A DNA stretch of 64,000 bases, taken from positions 2,692,012-2,756,011 of the forward strand of contig CM059623.1 of NCBI GenBank assembly GCA_030435675.1, read 5' to 3'. A program made the position numbers and the translations under genes. The notes under the pieces were generated by a model. The model saw only the letters and a list, made by a program, of their open reading frames with translations, was not told the DNA's origin and made no database searches. Numbering within the stretch: position 1 is the first letter of the stretch; each line of letters starts with the position of its first letter. Source of the stretch: Steinernema hermaphroditum (taxonomy: Eukaryota; Nematoda; Chromadorea; Rhabditida; Steinernematidae). This document shows, one piece after another, positions 11,243 to 23,477 of this stretch.

Positions 11243-11940
11243 ACGCAGATCCAATCACTCCACATCACGTCTTCTTCCTTTTCACCACTGACACAAATGA
11301 AAGATGCGAACCTTCTAGGAGCCGGGAAGCCAATCATTGCGCCAACAGCGCTGGCCAAAGATTGAAAGGTTGTAATTTCAAAGCTGCTCCCTATTCAGTA
11401 GTTTGACACATCAAATCACCTTGAACGCTCACACGTTCGATCTCCGCTCCGCCGACTGATTTCTGATTTGACTGCAAAATTCGGCTCGCAATTTTTCCGT
11501 TTTTTTTGTGCAAAAACCGGATATGAGACGCGCTATGATACCGTCGGAGTGCAGACTGATAAGAGCGCTTTGATTGATTTACGTCTTAAATCGACGTTTT
11601 TACAATTTCGTCACCTGCACGCAACCTATCGGTTCACATATATTGCAACAGGTTGCCCAGGTTTTTTCCCCTAAAAGTGCGACCAAACTACACTACAAAT
11701 CTGGACTTGTGAAAATCACGTGGCGTCACAAAAAGGACGCCCGCAAAATCAAAGAACACCCTCTTCCGACGACGACGCCACATCTTCATCAATGTCAATC
11801 GCGTGCTACTCTCTCATCTGATAGCAGCATCGAGCGTCCAAAAAACCCTCAGTCGCCGCCGCCGCTGCCGCTCGCGTGCATTCGCGCTGTGCTTTGTGTC
11901 TGCAGACAGTTTCAGTCGATCGATTGTGGAAGACGGAACG

Positions 11941-14825
11941 ATGCCTCCTTGTGCGCTCGTGCTCGCCTCCAACGGCACCGAAGACCTGGAGTTGGCCATC
12001 ATCGTCGATGTGCTTCGGAGGGCCGATGTTAAGGTGAGCTTTTATTTGTGTCAATTGGTAATGTTGCGAAATCGAGACATGTAATAAAGTGGAAAAGACA
12101 TATAGATCAAGCTAATTAATAAGGCTAAAGTGTAGGGTTGGATAAAGAGGGTCAATTAAAAAAAGATGTATCTGACAGTGCCTCTGGTTTGGTTCCCAAA
12201 TTAGGACATTCAGGGTAAATTAGCACTTTACCATTTAAGGGGTGCGCTGTATGGTTCTGATTGTTGATTCTAAATGCTCATCAATTGAATCGAAGTATGC
12301 GAAATATGAGCCCACAAGGGCACATTTTTTTTCAATTTCTAAAGAGGAAACGCATTTAATCTTCAGGTTGTGATCATTAGCTTCTACCATCGGTTGGAAA
12401 ATTTATCCGAATAGTCCGTTCAGCGGCCCCATTAGTTTGTGCGGGCATTACAGGGACTTAATCTTCACCTTGTGGTTATTCACATTCTCTTTTATCAGTT
12501 CAAAAGTTCAAAAATCTCACTGTTTGATTGCCCTTCTCCTTGGCCTCAGAACGGACATATCTGGTCTATAGAAGGCCGTCCTCAAAAGACGGAAAAGACA
12601 GCCATCTTGATATGGTTCATATTGAAAAGAGGGTACCGAAAGCACCGAAATATCCACGTTGATATGTCATTTGTTCGGTGAGAGATAGCTACATTGCTAA
12701 TGCATATATGTTCAGTTTTCAAGATAAAAGATCCGCGTTAATATGTGTTCGATTTTTTAAAACTGACAGGCACATATGTTCAGCTTTGAAGATTCAGTTC
12801 CTATTCCCGTTGCGACTCACTCGCGCCGTCCATCTCATGATACGTGCAAAAACTGCTTCCCACAGACCGCCACGTCATTCATTGTTTATTTTGCGGGGTG
12901 TTCGATGAGTGTTCGCTGTTCCAGTACCACCATCAGGCGTCAGGCGACGTTCCATAGCGATCACAGCTCAGGCGATGCACTTTAAGGGAACACTGAAAAG
13001 TAAAGGGACGCCCTGTAATCCACATAGGCAATGATCTGTGGTCCGAACTGAATTTAAAGTTCGCTTTTTGTGGTTTATGCTCGAATACAGCCCATTTTCC
13101 ACCGGCAGTAAAATGAATGCTCGTTGAACCGGGAACTGATTGCACGCTGCCGTTTCGCTGATAAGCTTTCGCAAAATGCCCAACTGATAAATTATTTTCG
13201 GCCTGCCGAACGGCTTTCCTACGTGCTGTTCTGCAGAATATTGGACTGACGTCAGCTAGATACTGTAGCTGTTGTTTACTCAATGCAGAAGGGACCGAAA
13301 AATCATCGAGCTTGGAAGGAGCCTGGATGACTAGGGTTAATAGTCTCATTTCAGACGAGTTTTTTGTGACCCTTTCGAATCATTCATATCACGGGTAATT
13401 TGAGTTGCGTTTTCCTTAAGTTTTCATCTGACAATTTGTAGATTGTTTAGAGACTGCCTTTTTTGTCTTATCTGATCGCTTGTAGTGACGGGTCTATCTG
13501 CAGCTAGAGGGAGTCTGAAGCTAAGAGTGTGAAAAAAAGCTGTAGGACCCGGGGGTCCAAGGACATCTGCCATTGACTCACAAACGTAAACCAGCTCACT
13601 CTCAATGGACAGTCACGGAAACGTTGCAGAATAGTGTAGCCATGTGCATTTAGAAAGCAGCTGCGTTTATTATACAAGAAGTAGGGAAGTAGCGCAACGC
13701 AAACCGGAACGAACCGATATCAGTCAGAAGGCCCGGGGTTCGAATCCGCCCACGAGCAAATCTTTTTTCTTTGTGAGTTTTCTTTACATAAAATTTTTTA
13801 AAAAGTTTCATTGTATGATTCCAAGTAAGCAAAATTTAAATATGCGGAACGACATGTGGAAAAAGTCGTAAAAAAAGTTTCGTCTACAGGAGGATCCGAA
13901 CCCCGGACCTTCTGACTGATACCGGTTCGTACCGGTTTCGAACCGGGTACGTCTCTAGCATGAAAGCTGAATATTTTTGTATTTTCTACATGATTACCGG
14001 GCGATCAATCTGCTCTATTATCTCATGTATCTCGCAACACTCCACAGTTCTTATTTGCCATTATCAGTCATTTATTTGGAGCAGGTCCTTGACTTATGAT
14101 CCTAAAAATTGACCGCACTGGCGCCGCTGAAAGGGGCAGTGTTTCATAAAAAGCTGTATGAAAGCGATAGGAGATGAGTGGTTAAGGAGCGAACGCAGTC
14201 AAGATAGGGTTGATAGACCAAGATCAGGATTGTTAGTCGAATATAAAGGTCACAAGGTCTTCTTATAAACAAGTGACTCAAAGGAATAGGAACTGAACTA
14301 AGCATGTTCTTAACGTCGATATACTTCCAGGTTCTCATTGCCAGCGACCATGACAAAATCACTCTCCTCAACGGAATGTCCCTTAACCCAGATATCCGAC
14401 TGAATTGCGTCGCCAATCTCACCTTTGACTGCGTCATTCTCCCCGGCGGAGATAGGAGGTTTGCTGAGGTACGACCCAACTTTCTTATCCTTAATCTACA
14501 CCGACATCTGCAGAAGAAAGTTGTCGGAGACATCCTTCGAATGCACGAGAGAGCCGGCAAGATCGTCGCCTCCATCTGTGCCGGTCCACTCGCCTTGGCG
14601 ATGCATGACATTTACCCAGGAGCCACGGTCACCGGCTATCCCTTCGCCAAGCTGATTCTGGAACAAGCCGGCTACAAGTACACTGAGAATAGAGTGGAAG
14701 TTTACGGAAATTTGGTGACCAGTCGCGGTCCGGCGACGTCTTTTGACTTTGCCCTCAAGTTAGTGGAGATGCTGGTTAGCGAAGATACGAGTATTGAAGT
14801 TTCACATGTTTTGCTGTGTGAATAA
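11941..14825 (+). CDS. DJ-1 (djr-1-like): DJ-1/PARK7 family protein
   Basis: Exons 11941-12033, 14331-14468 and 14514-14825; 180 residues, phases agree. The DJ-1/PfpI fold is clear: ALVLASNGTEDLELAI (with the conserved acidic residue at the nucleophile-facing position), FDCVILPGGD, the nucleophile-elbow cysteine in ASICAGP, and YTENRVEVYGNLVTSRGP. DJ-1 proteins protect against oxidative and carbonyl stress; nematode members have been described as glyoxalases/deglycases. The loop after LPGG is shorter than in human DJ-1, and the His of the conserved THP motif (human His126) is replaced by Tyr (TGYP). Intron 1 is 2.3 kb and holds a tRNA-like foldback element; intron 2 is 45 nt. The stop codon overlaps an AATAAA. 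Confidence 0.93.
13701..13938. repeat. tRNA-like foldback element, copy A (DJ-1 intron 1)
   Basis: Left arm 13701-13765 and inverted right arm about 13875-13938 both read AACCG(A/G)TATCAGTCAGAAGG, then a GGGGTTCGAATCC-type B box, then a T run pointing to the centre. Two tRNA-3'-half-like modules face each other. Same structure at 22006-22250 and 26558-26750. Confidence 0.75.
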
Positions 14826-15011
14826 ACGGGTTTACTGTAGTTGTGCGGAAAAAGGGATGGTAAATTAATTAATTGAAGAAAGGAATAAAACAAGAAATGA
14901 GGCATGACTTGATTTGATGTTGCAAAAGTGAAGGCAAAGATAAACCAACCAAGTGACGATACCGAGATCCATCAACTGGAAGGAGCTGCCTGGAACAAAA
15001 TGAGAAAATTC

Positions 15012-15083
15012 TTCCGATGCCGGGAATCGAACCCGGGCCTTGCGGGTGAGAGCCGCAAATCCTAACCACTAGACCACATCGGA
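15012..15083 (-). tRNA. tRNA-Glu (anticodon CTC), copy 1
   Basis: Acceptor TCCGATG with CATCGGA, anticodon loop CTCTCAC, T-arm CCGGG-TTCGATT-CCCGG, discriminator A, T4 downstream on the minus strand. Identical in sequence to the two plus-strand copies. Confidence 0.97.
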
Positions 15084-15622
15084 CATGGGTGTCAAGTGAA
15101 GCTGATTTGCTTATTTCTCATCATTTGGCTTCCTCCGATCCAATGAGAAGTTTCTCATTTTCATGAGATAATGTCATTTTTTGGTTTTTTATTCCCAAAT
15201 GAAGCTACATTGACTCCATCCGCTTTATCTGAGCACCGCTTCGAACTGAAGTGACTAGTTACAACTGAAGTGTACAGTTACTGTAAATGGCTGTGGAACA
15301 GGGATGGAACAGGAACAGGGAAATTTTCGTTTTCGTAAGTCGTAAGTACCAAAAAACCGTAAGTCGTAAGTAAAGGTCAACGTGTTTTCCACAGTGTGGA
15401 ATATCTACACTGTACTCTCCGCCAACATATTGGCATTCTTCACTCCATAATGCGTTTAGATTAGTGTTCAAATATAGGAGAAGTCTGGGGCGTCCGTTAG
15501 CCACACTACTAGTTATTTTGATCGTGGGTTTGACCACTGAATGGAATTGATCTGAGGGTACTTGTTTGTCAAGATTTTGTTGATGAGTCGACATGTTGGC
15601 GATGGCTCAGCGAATTATCACG

Positions 15623-15694
15623 TCCGATGTGGTCTAGTGGTTAGGATTTGCGGCTCTCACCCGCAAGGCCCGGGTTCGATTCCCGGCATCGGAA
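15623..15694 (+). tRNA. tRNA-Glu (anticodon CTC), copy 2
   Basis: Same 72-nt sequence as copy 1, opposite orientation; T5 terminator follows. Confidence 0.97.
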
Positions 15695-16127
15695 TAGCTT
15701 TTTCACTTTGTGTCAAGCAGTTAATGGAACTTTTGTGAAAATCTCCGAATCGTCATTCGGTCTGTTCCTTCTTGTAAACTGAACAAAAGCGTCCAAGATC
15801 GGCAGATTTTAGCAGAATTCAACGGGGCAGGGCTGTCCGATCAGGGCTATTTTGTACCAAACTGACAAACGTACATTTGATGCTACTAGAGAGCTGTTTA
15901 GAAAGTACCGCTAGTTTAAGGACTTGTCCAAGATGGCAAATTTCATGAAAGGCAAGTACTAATTGAAATGCTGGGAGCAATTTTTTTTGATAGTATCACC
16001 TTTTTCCCATCAAATATTCACATTCTCCATGTTGTTTACTCAAACATCAAGACGACCAGACGACCACGCGGCTTTTGTCACTTCCTCTGAATCAGCAGTG
16101 CCACATTCCCACAATTTCTTCCCTTCC

Positions 16128-16787
16128 CTACGCGCCCCTCTTGGCCTCTCCGCTCGGGAAATACTCAATTATCGCGCTGACAGCTCCCCATGCGTCCATG
16201 TGACGGGCTTTGCAAATGCCGATAAACACCTCGTTTTCTGGCCGAACGACTACTTTCCTCCTGAACGGAACATATATTCCTTGGACTTGTGGTCCACCTG
16301 TTTGTCGCCCATAAATCACCGATTGAAGAGTAATTGGAAGTGGCAGCTGGACCACCGGAATCCGATTAACCCTTTTGGTAATTGAGAGCTTGCGTGCAAG
16401 AGAGCTCTGCAAGGAATGTTCTTTGCTTAATGGAGCATAGGATAGGGTGTGATTGGTTGAAAGGATGGGTTGAGAAGGGCATTCGTTAGGCAATAAGGAT
16501 GTCCATATAAACGAATTGAAACATCTTCCGGGTCCATTTTCTTTCAAGGCATTCATTTCCTCGAAAGTGTAATAGATGCTTTGACTTATTTGGTTCAAAA
16601 ACGTTGTTTGATCATTAAATAAGGGAGCCGAAGGCGCGTAGGGATGAATCCGAGTAAGGCTAGGACTCATAAGCATGGGCATTAAACAGTTGGAACATTG
16701 TTGGCACAATGATCGCCCCGGTTCCCAGAAGGTCTGGAACACCAGGAAGCCATAGTACCACTGTCTCGCCAATATGACCGTAATCAT
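16128..16787 (-). other. Open reading frame of 219 residues, coding status doubtful
   Basis: A long open frame with no recognised domain. Its first 30 codons overlap a dispersed repeat, because 16703-16787 resembles 59975-60055. No splice structure or promoter was identified. The interior reads smoothly (for example VIYGRQTGGPQVQGIYVPF) but nothing ties it to a family. Confidence 0.2.
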
Positions 16788-16973
16788 TATCGACTATCTG
16801 AGCCACATGATACCGAAGATCGCTACAACTAGATGCTAAGCAGTTATTGTTATTTCAATGTTCGAACAAAGTAAATGAGTGATTGTTGTCAAATACGCTT
16901 ATATAAGGTCATTTTCGAGGTACATCATCAGACTTTGGACGCTTCGCAGTCCTAATTCTGACCACTATCTCAG

Positions 16974-17390
16974 CCATCCCCTATATATAAACCGAGAACC
17001 GACGGGTCCGTTGGTCTGTGTGTGTGTTTTTCCGTGCGCACGGCGGAAAAACCCACACAAAATAAGGAACCCGGGGGGAACCGAACCCGACACCGACCGC
17101 TTACAAACGGAGAACGTTCGCAATGAGCCACACAGACATTTGTGATGGTAGCGCTCTACTTCCACTATGCCTCCGGCGATGCTAGGCTTTCAGTTTTTTT
17201 TTGCAGTTTTACAGTGATTTTCTGCCTATTTTGTAACCAGCAGAGAAGTCGGTTCGAGTTTCCTGAAATTTTACAGTTTTCTTCGCCCACTTCAGCCATT
17301 TACATGAGTGCCAATCTTGCCGCCCGCAGGGCTATGGGCTAATTAGCATTTGGTACCTGGAGGGCGCGAATTCGCGCGCAGCCGGGTTTA
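16974..17390 (-). repeat. tRNA-like SINE-family element, long copy
   Basis: One end reads CCCCTATATATAAA then GAGAACCGACGGGTCCGTTGG; the other end is GGCGCGAATTCGCGCGCAGC. In the middle (17065-17145, read on the minus strand) are a TGGCTCATTGCG A-box-like motif and a CGGGTTCGGTTCC B-box-like motif. Closely related copies lie at 59124-59645 and, inverted, within 59660-60500. A (TG)n stretch sits between end and head. Confidence 0.65.
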
Positions 17391-18009
17391 TTAAGAATAA
17401 ACAATGCACGTTGTAGTCCGAAATTATGCCCCAAAAGTTTACCTTGCATTTGGCGCATAATTCAAAGAATGATCCTTCTCTTGGTCATTGCAAAGTCACT
17501 CGTTCGTATAGCTTGATGTCATATATGACATCATCGGCTTTTTATCGCCAATGAGGAGGTAAGATGTTTACCGAGAAGACGAACATCAGTGCACTTATAC
17601 AGGTTAGTTTCTATTCTTGTGTTTTGTTCTCTCCTTTGTGTAGTTCACTCCTTTTTACCGTACCCTGTACATTCACCATCATGTTTATGCATGTCTTCCA
17701 TCCAAAACCGCATTTTAAGAAGAGCCGATTTACTGAGAGATTCATGTACAAAATTTCACTCAATGTCTTTGTCATTTGATTTTGAGTAATGCGCTGACGT
17801 CAACTCCGTTTATCGGCCATTTCCCGGACCCTTCAATCTATTCAATTATGATAATTAGCCACTTCACAGGTCAAGACTCTTCGCGCTCTTCTTCCCTCAC
17901 ACTTTACTTTGCGGTTCCTCACATTGACACATTTCCTTGTGTGGCTGCTGTGCTCACAACTTTCTTTGTCTTGCTGCTTGTGTAATTAAGGGGATGACTC
18001 CCTGACATG

Positions 18010-18081
18010 TCCGATGTGGTCTAGTGGTTAGGATTTGCGGCTCTCACCCGCAAGGCCCGGGTTCGATTCCCGGCATCGGAA
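18010..18081 (+). tRNA. tRNA-Glu (anticodon CTC), copy 3
   Basis: Same 72-nt sequence as the copies at 15012 and 15623; a T6 terminator follows. Confidence 0.97.
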
Positions 18082-18737
18082 GAACTTTTTTATTTTGTTT
18101 CTCAAATAAGAATCGCCTTTTTTCGTGTGCTTAAACTCATTGTCAGCCAGATTTCTTAGATTAAAATATAAGAAAGTTTGAAAAAAAAACCCCGATTTTT
18201 ATGACTACATATGGTTTTGCAAATGAATGAACTATACCATTAGTGGAAACATTTCTCTTTCCAGGATCCACCCGCCGTCTATCCACTTAATTCCACCCCA
18301 TTTCATCCCATAAATCCATCAAAAACGACCCTGACTCCGTGTGCATCCCGCTGTTTCACAGCTGCTTAGCGCCACCATCGGACTCTTTAAGCAGCAATTG
18401 ATCGTGGCGCGTACAGTTCCGTCGACGTCTCTATTGTGCTCACTCAGCGGCGACGGCGGTGACGCTAACGTCTCCACTGACCGCCAACATCGCAGCGGCG
18501 GCGGCGGTCGTAAAAGCAGAAGGAAGGGGCCGCGACCCGCTCGCTCGGCCTGTCTTCTGGAGGCGGCCGCCGCACGCGCTAATCGTTTTTTAATCCATCT
18601 GTTCTCGCCAAAAACGCGTCGAGTGTTTGCGTTCTCATTGAGCGGACACACATCGTTAGTCACCTTGTAGCGCTGAATTATTTAGACTACTCTCAGCGCG
18701 CGCACTGACTCAGACCAACTTGAAACGTTCGAAGCCC

Positions 18738-18778
18738 TATCGCGAACGCGATCGCACCATTAGCCTCCTTCTCATGCG
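18738..18778. repeat. CG-rich palindromic repeat, copy 1
   Basis: TATCGCGAACGCGATCGC followed by ACCATTAGCCTCCTT. A near-identical block with a 6-bp insertion (TTCGCG) occurs at 19648-19685 in the same orientation. Function unknown. Confidence 0.5.
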
Positions 18779-19647
18779 TGTTACCCTTATTGTGTTTGTG
18801 TGTGGGATAGACCAAATCCGTCTTTGCGATTGAATGTCCCAACAGTTATATATGGAATAGAAAATTGACAAAATATAGGAGCGCATTTAGTCCTTTTAAT
18901 CCAATTAACCAAAAACTTTCAAAACTCCCACTTGTATACGCAAAGCCCCAAAAACTCGTGATCTTATACGCACACCTGACCATGCGAACAATCTACGAAA
19001 ATTTCGTTCGAATGGTAATAGTCAACTTTGACAGGAAGTCCAGAACTGTCTGTGTGATCGATCTGGGTAGTGCCTTGGATGCCGTTTTTCGTGTCCAAGT
19101 CCGACTTCCTTCTCAATCGCTCCTTTTTTATTTTTCTGCTTAGACGCAATGCTCTTCGCGCCTATGACTTAATCTGAGATGAAACCTTCTTTCAATGCGT
19201 TGCAACACTGTATCTTCTAAAGCCAAAATATAATAATGTGAATGATAAAAGTGTTATTTCAAAATATATTTCAAGATGTAGGGGCTATCAGACCTCCGTT
19301 GAGGTAGAATTTGAAGATATTGCCACATAGCCTGACTCAATTTAAGCTTGAATGGTTGCAATATTGTTGTTGTGTAAGAGCAAGTTTGGCTAGATGTTTA
19401 TCCATTGAAATTAAGGGGTTCCTAGCAAGCTACCCCCGGGATAGTCCAAGACCCATTGCTCATCTCTGTGAGATTACTGAGACTTTTATTTCGACGATAA
19501 ATACATGAAATTTTTGTTTATCGAAGGTTTCAGCGCACAGTTTTGCTTTGACGAGATGTCTAGTTCAATCTGATCTACTAGATGTTCCTTTTAACGTCCT
19601 TCCACCACCGTTCGGCGCGCCCGATTCACTCTTAAATGAAACAGGCT

Positions 19648-19685
19648 TATCACGAACGCGATCGCTTCGCGCCATTAGCCTCCTT
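19648..19685. repeat. CG-rich palindromic repeat, copy 2
   Basis: TATCACGAACGCGATCGC, then TTCGCG, then CCATTAGCCTCCTT; partner of 18738-18778. Confidence 0.5.
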
Positions 19686-22005
19686 TCTACAGGGTTATCG
19701 GAAAGTTCTGCAACATTTTTTGCAATGCTAATTTTCGCAATTTTTCGGAGTTTTTGCGCGTGTTTCTCGTTATATTCGTGTTGCATCGTGTATGTGTGCT
19801 CAACGGGACACGCTTATCTGATTCTGCCTTTGATGTCTTCTTTTGTGTGTCCGTGGGGCAAATCTAATTTTACACTAAATGGAATATCTGATTTCGATGT
19901 TTTTGAAATGTGCGTGTTTACTAAGGGCGAGGTCAGGGTCTATTCGATTATGGCGAAAGAGTGCCATTCGGAGACGGAAGCAAAGTGACGTTTTATGTGA
20001 AGTATATGTAAAGACGGTCTTATGTGGATGAACTTTTCATTTCTGGAGTTTGGAGTTCCGGATGTCTGGAGAATCTGGTCATTTTCCCTATACATTCTTT
20101 CCCTTTAATCAATCAACAATGGCTACGATAGACAGAAATGAATCTCAGGAAATCGATAAAAAAATTTGCCTAATGCAATGCTTCGCTTTTTAGCATTTGT
20201 GGACGGAAATTGGACTTCCCGCTATGCTTTTGCAGAGGCGAATAATGCTTTCGATGGTCTCAAAAAATTAAAGAATGCTTCAAGACAAGAAGGTGTCTCT
20301 AGCGTCAATGAAAACATGTCTAGTCGAATTCGTGTGCTAACAAGGAATAAAAAGTCACATGAAATATAGTACATGTAGTTTGAGATGACCTTTTTTGAAC
20401 AGGCCAGACGTTTTGTATTCGACTACGTGAAAATACAAACCTTTTTTGTTGACAGTAAGAACAATATGAATACAAATTTCCCACGGTACAAATGGTCTGT
20501 TTGGTGAATGAGTCAGAACAAGGGGTGGCCTCTATTGTTTGTGTGTTAGAAACGAGGCGAATGAGAAACATACACATAAGGACAAGTTGGAAATGTGATC
20601 CTTGTTGTGATATCGTTAAAGCGATGACACTCCCCATGCTGTAACGATCACCGTGCTTAATTCGTCAGATGTTTTCAAAAGTGTCATTTTTCTATCAGAC
20701 AAATGTTGTAAGCAATGGTAAGGACTTCGTCAACTTTCTGAAATCAGTCGATTTCCCACCGCTCCACACTGATTCCCACCACAAAATGACTGTCATTGTC
20801 TGCGTTGGGTAGTAGTCTCCCTCCAGCGTCTAGACTCACTAGACGCCCTTTTGTGTTTAAGATTATGGATGTGACTGTTGATAATGTGAACTCCACTCGA
20901 CCGGCCGGTTTTCACTACAACAGTTACCAATCTGTGCCTAATCGATAGACGAGACAAAGAGCTTTGTCTGCTGTCTGAAATCGACCTTTCCCTATCCAAG
21001 GGTAGCGATCAGAGCCGTGCAATCCGAGATCTGAAACGTTTCCTAGAGCGGAGTTTCCTCCTCACATGTTTACTGTACCGTAGTTTGAAATGGAACATGG
21101 TAATCCATGCAGGATCGAACTTCAAAGTCTCGCCGGAGTCTCGGCACTTTTCCGAGACCGAGACACTGCTCTGGTATCGGTGTCACTGAGGCATGCCTCG
21201 AGTTCCATGGTCAAATGTTTGGAAAGAAGAAGACTTTTTGGATCGGAATTCCTGATTTTATTCAAATTGCGAGTTGAAGTTGTTCGTTCATTCGGTCAAC
21301 ATCTAGAGTGACATCGGTGCCATATTCAGGTAAGCAAACGACTTCTCAAAATGTGTGACATTATTTAAAGATCAACCTCTTATATCATACATGCCTTTGT
21401 TTTTCCTACAGCCTGTCTGATCTATGACATTTTGAAGCGAAAACATGTGGAAATGACGGTGAGTTACAAATATGACTTCGTACGTCACCGAGCCGGAATT
21501 TCCCATTTTGTAGATCATTTTGGACGTCACAAGTCAGACGTGACATTCAGATTTTAGTATTGTTTTTATCTCATCCTGTTTGCATGATAACAGTATTTAA
21601 GATACCTGCTTGTTTTCGTTTTCGTAAATAACACATATCACTTCCGTGAATTTGACGATGATTCATTTTGGACATAGATTGCACAAATATTATTCCGGAT
21701 ATGACAGAGAGGGGATTTCTCATCTGGATCTAGCGGACACTTCCTACCAGGTTAAGGCTGTCTGTTTAAGAAATACCATACCATAACATCATGTCATGCC
21801 GACTCATTAAAGAACTTTCCCACCATTCTCATCTTTGGGCGGGTGGTCTCGTTGCCCAGTACAACCGATCACGGTAGAAATGTGCTATTTGTGCTAAAAA
21901 ATCCAACTGAAAAGTGCGCCATCGCTCAGTCGCGATTTTCTTCGTGATCGCCGCCATCTTATCCTTGGTCTATCAAAGGAATGTGATAGAGATATACATA
22001 TCCCG

Positions 22006-22250
22006 TTCGAAACCGGTATCAGTCGGAAGGTCCGGGGTTCGAATCCACCCGCAGTCAATTCTTTTTTCTTCACGTGTTTTCTTGACGTGCCTTCTGTAAC
22101 ACTACTTTTTCCTTGTCTGATTCACATAAGCAAAATGTTAGTACACTTTAAAACACACGGAAGAAGCATGCAAAAAATCTTGACCTGCAGGTGGATTCGA
22201 ACCCCTGACCTTCTGACTGATACCGGTTCATTACGATTTCGAACCGGGTG
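22006..22250. repeat. tRNA-like foldback element, copy B
   Basis: Left arm 22006-22075 reads TTCGAAACCGGTATCAGTC, a GGGGTTCGAATCC box and CTTTTTT. The inverted right arm (about 22170-22250) has the same elements ending in its own T run. Best preserved of the three copies. Confidence 0.78.
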
Positions 22251-23477
22251 CACCCCTTGTGGTCTCCATTCTTCGAGCTTCGTTGCGCACTTTCGAGTGG
22301 TTCATGGGCGACCTTCCATGCATAATGCCTTATTATTGAAACTTTGGTGTCTGTCAATCTTGGAACTCTGGGAATGCACTGCCAGCTATGTAAATGTCAT
22401 GTTGCCTGTGATTTATGGATGCACTATTCAAATATGCTGGCTTGCTGGTAAACAACACTATCAAGTTAATGTGCTGAACGGCCGTTCTCGACGTTTCGCA
22501 AGGATCGCTAGTACGATAGGCATTTGGCATCGTAGAGATTGTGTGATTTGACATACACCTTAAACCTGCATAGGTCTTTAACCTACCCATAAGTTCGATC
22601 GTCTAAGACCACAGCGGTACAGTGCCTCTCGATATTCGGAAGGTTCGGAGTTAAAATTTAGATACTATTTAACTTCTTATCAAATCCGACTGACCGTTTG
22701 GTTCACTGACATTTCGAATATGAAGGGGAACCAGTCCCACCTTGCTAACCGTTAAGTGAATTGATTTACCGCCAGATCGGCTCGGCATCGGGTATCCAAA
22801 CGTTTCTCTATCATACAGAGACCCACTTTTCAGACGGTCTCAGGCTGTAATGCTCTGAAAGATGCCTTTTTAGACTTACCTCTTGATGCTTTTCTTGAGC
22901 CACCCCTTACGAACGATCTTTCCTTATCTTATCACAAGCCATGAATTATCGATTTTAGACTTGTCCTGATTGAATTTTATGCTGATTTTATACCTTATGT
23001 TTCAACTTTCCAAAGGATGACAATAACCAGTGATGAACCTAGCTGAGCCACATGATTGAGTGGGCCTACTATCCAGTGTCCAATTTACCTCATCCCGATT
23101 TTTGTCCGAAGACATCCAAACCGTTTATCGTTCACAAATTCACACATCCATCGCGTGTCCCAAACTCCAAATTCCACGACGTGATCTCCGACCTCTCTCA
23201 CTCCGACACCGATTAGCACCTCCCCCTTCTAGCACTCACCATCTCACCTTCGCCAGCTCATTTCCTTTCCCGTTCGGATCGTGCGCAACCGCCTCTTTAT
23301 CCCGTTTTGCAATCTCCAGGGCAGGCGGCTGCGGCAGCGCCGGTGGAGAGGAAGTGGCCTCGTGGCGAGAGGGGCTGTCGGGGGGCGTCTCGTGTTTTTG
23401 TCGTTCCCATTATTCATACTTTTCGCTTCGGCGGCGGCGCGCCCGCGCGCGCGTTCCCAATTCTACAACTAAATAAT

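Larger units (their letters stand above)
18082..23477. other. Gene-free interval of about 5.4 kb
   Basis: No protein gene could be supported. A GC-rich patch at 18340-18600 opens frames on both strands but looks compositional. Another GC-rich stretch at 23060-23470 lies just upstream of the PNKD-type gene and is probably its promoter or 5' UTR. Recognisable contents are a pair of CG-rich palindromic repeats (18730, 19645) and foldback copy B at 22006. Confidence 0.5.

Noticed and set aside
12034..14330. Extra exons of DJ-1 in the long intron
   Set aside because: The protein is complete and collinear with the family without them; ORFs there are short and repeat-derived.
18319..18670. Overlapping 110-residue frames on both strands
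   Set aside because: GC-rich composition, Ala/Arg/Pro runs, no domain and no splice context.
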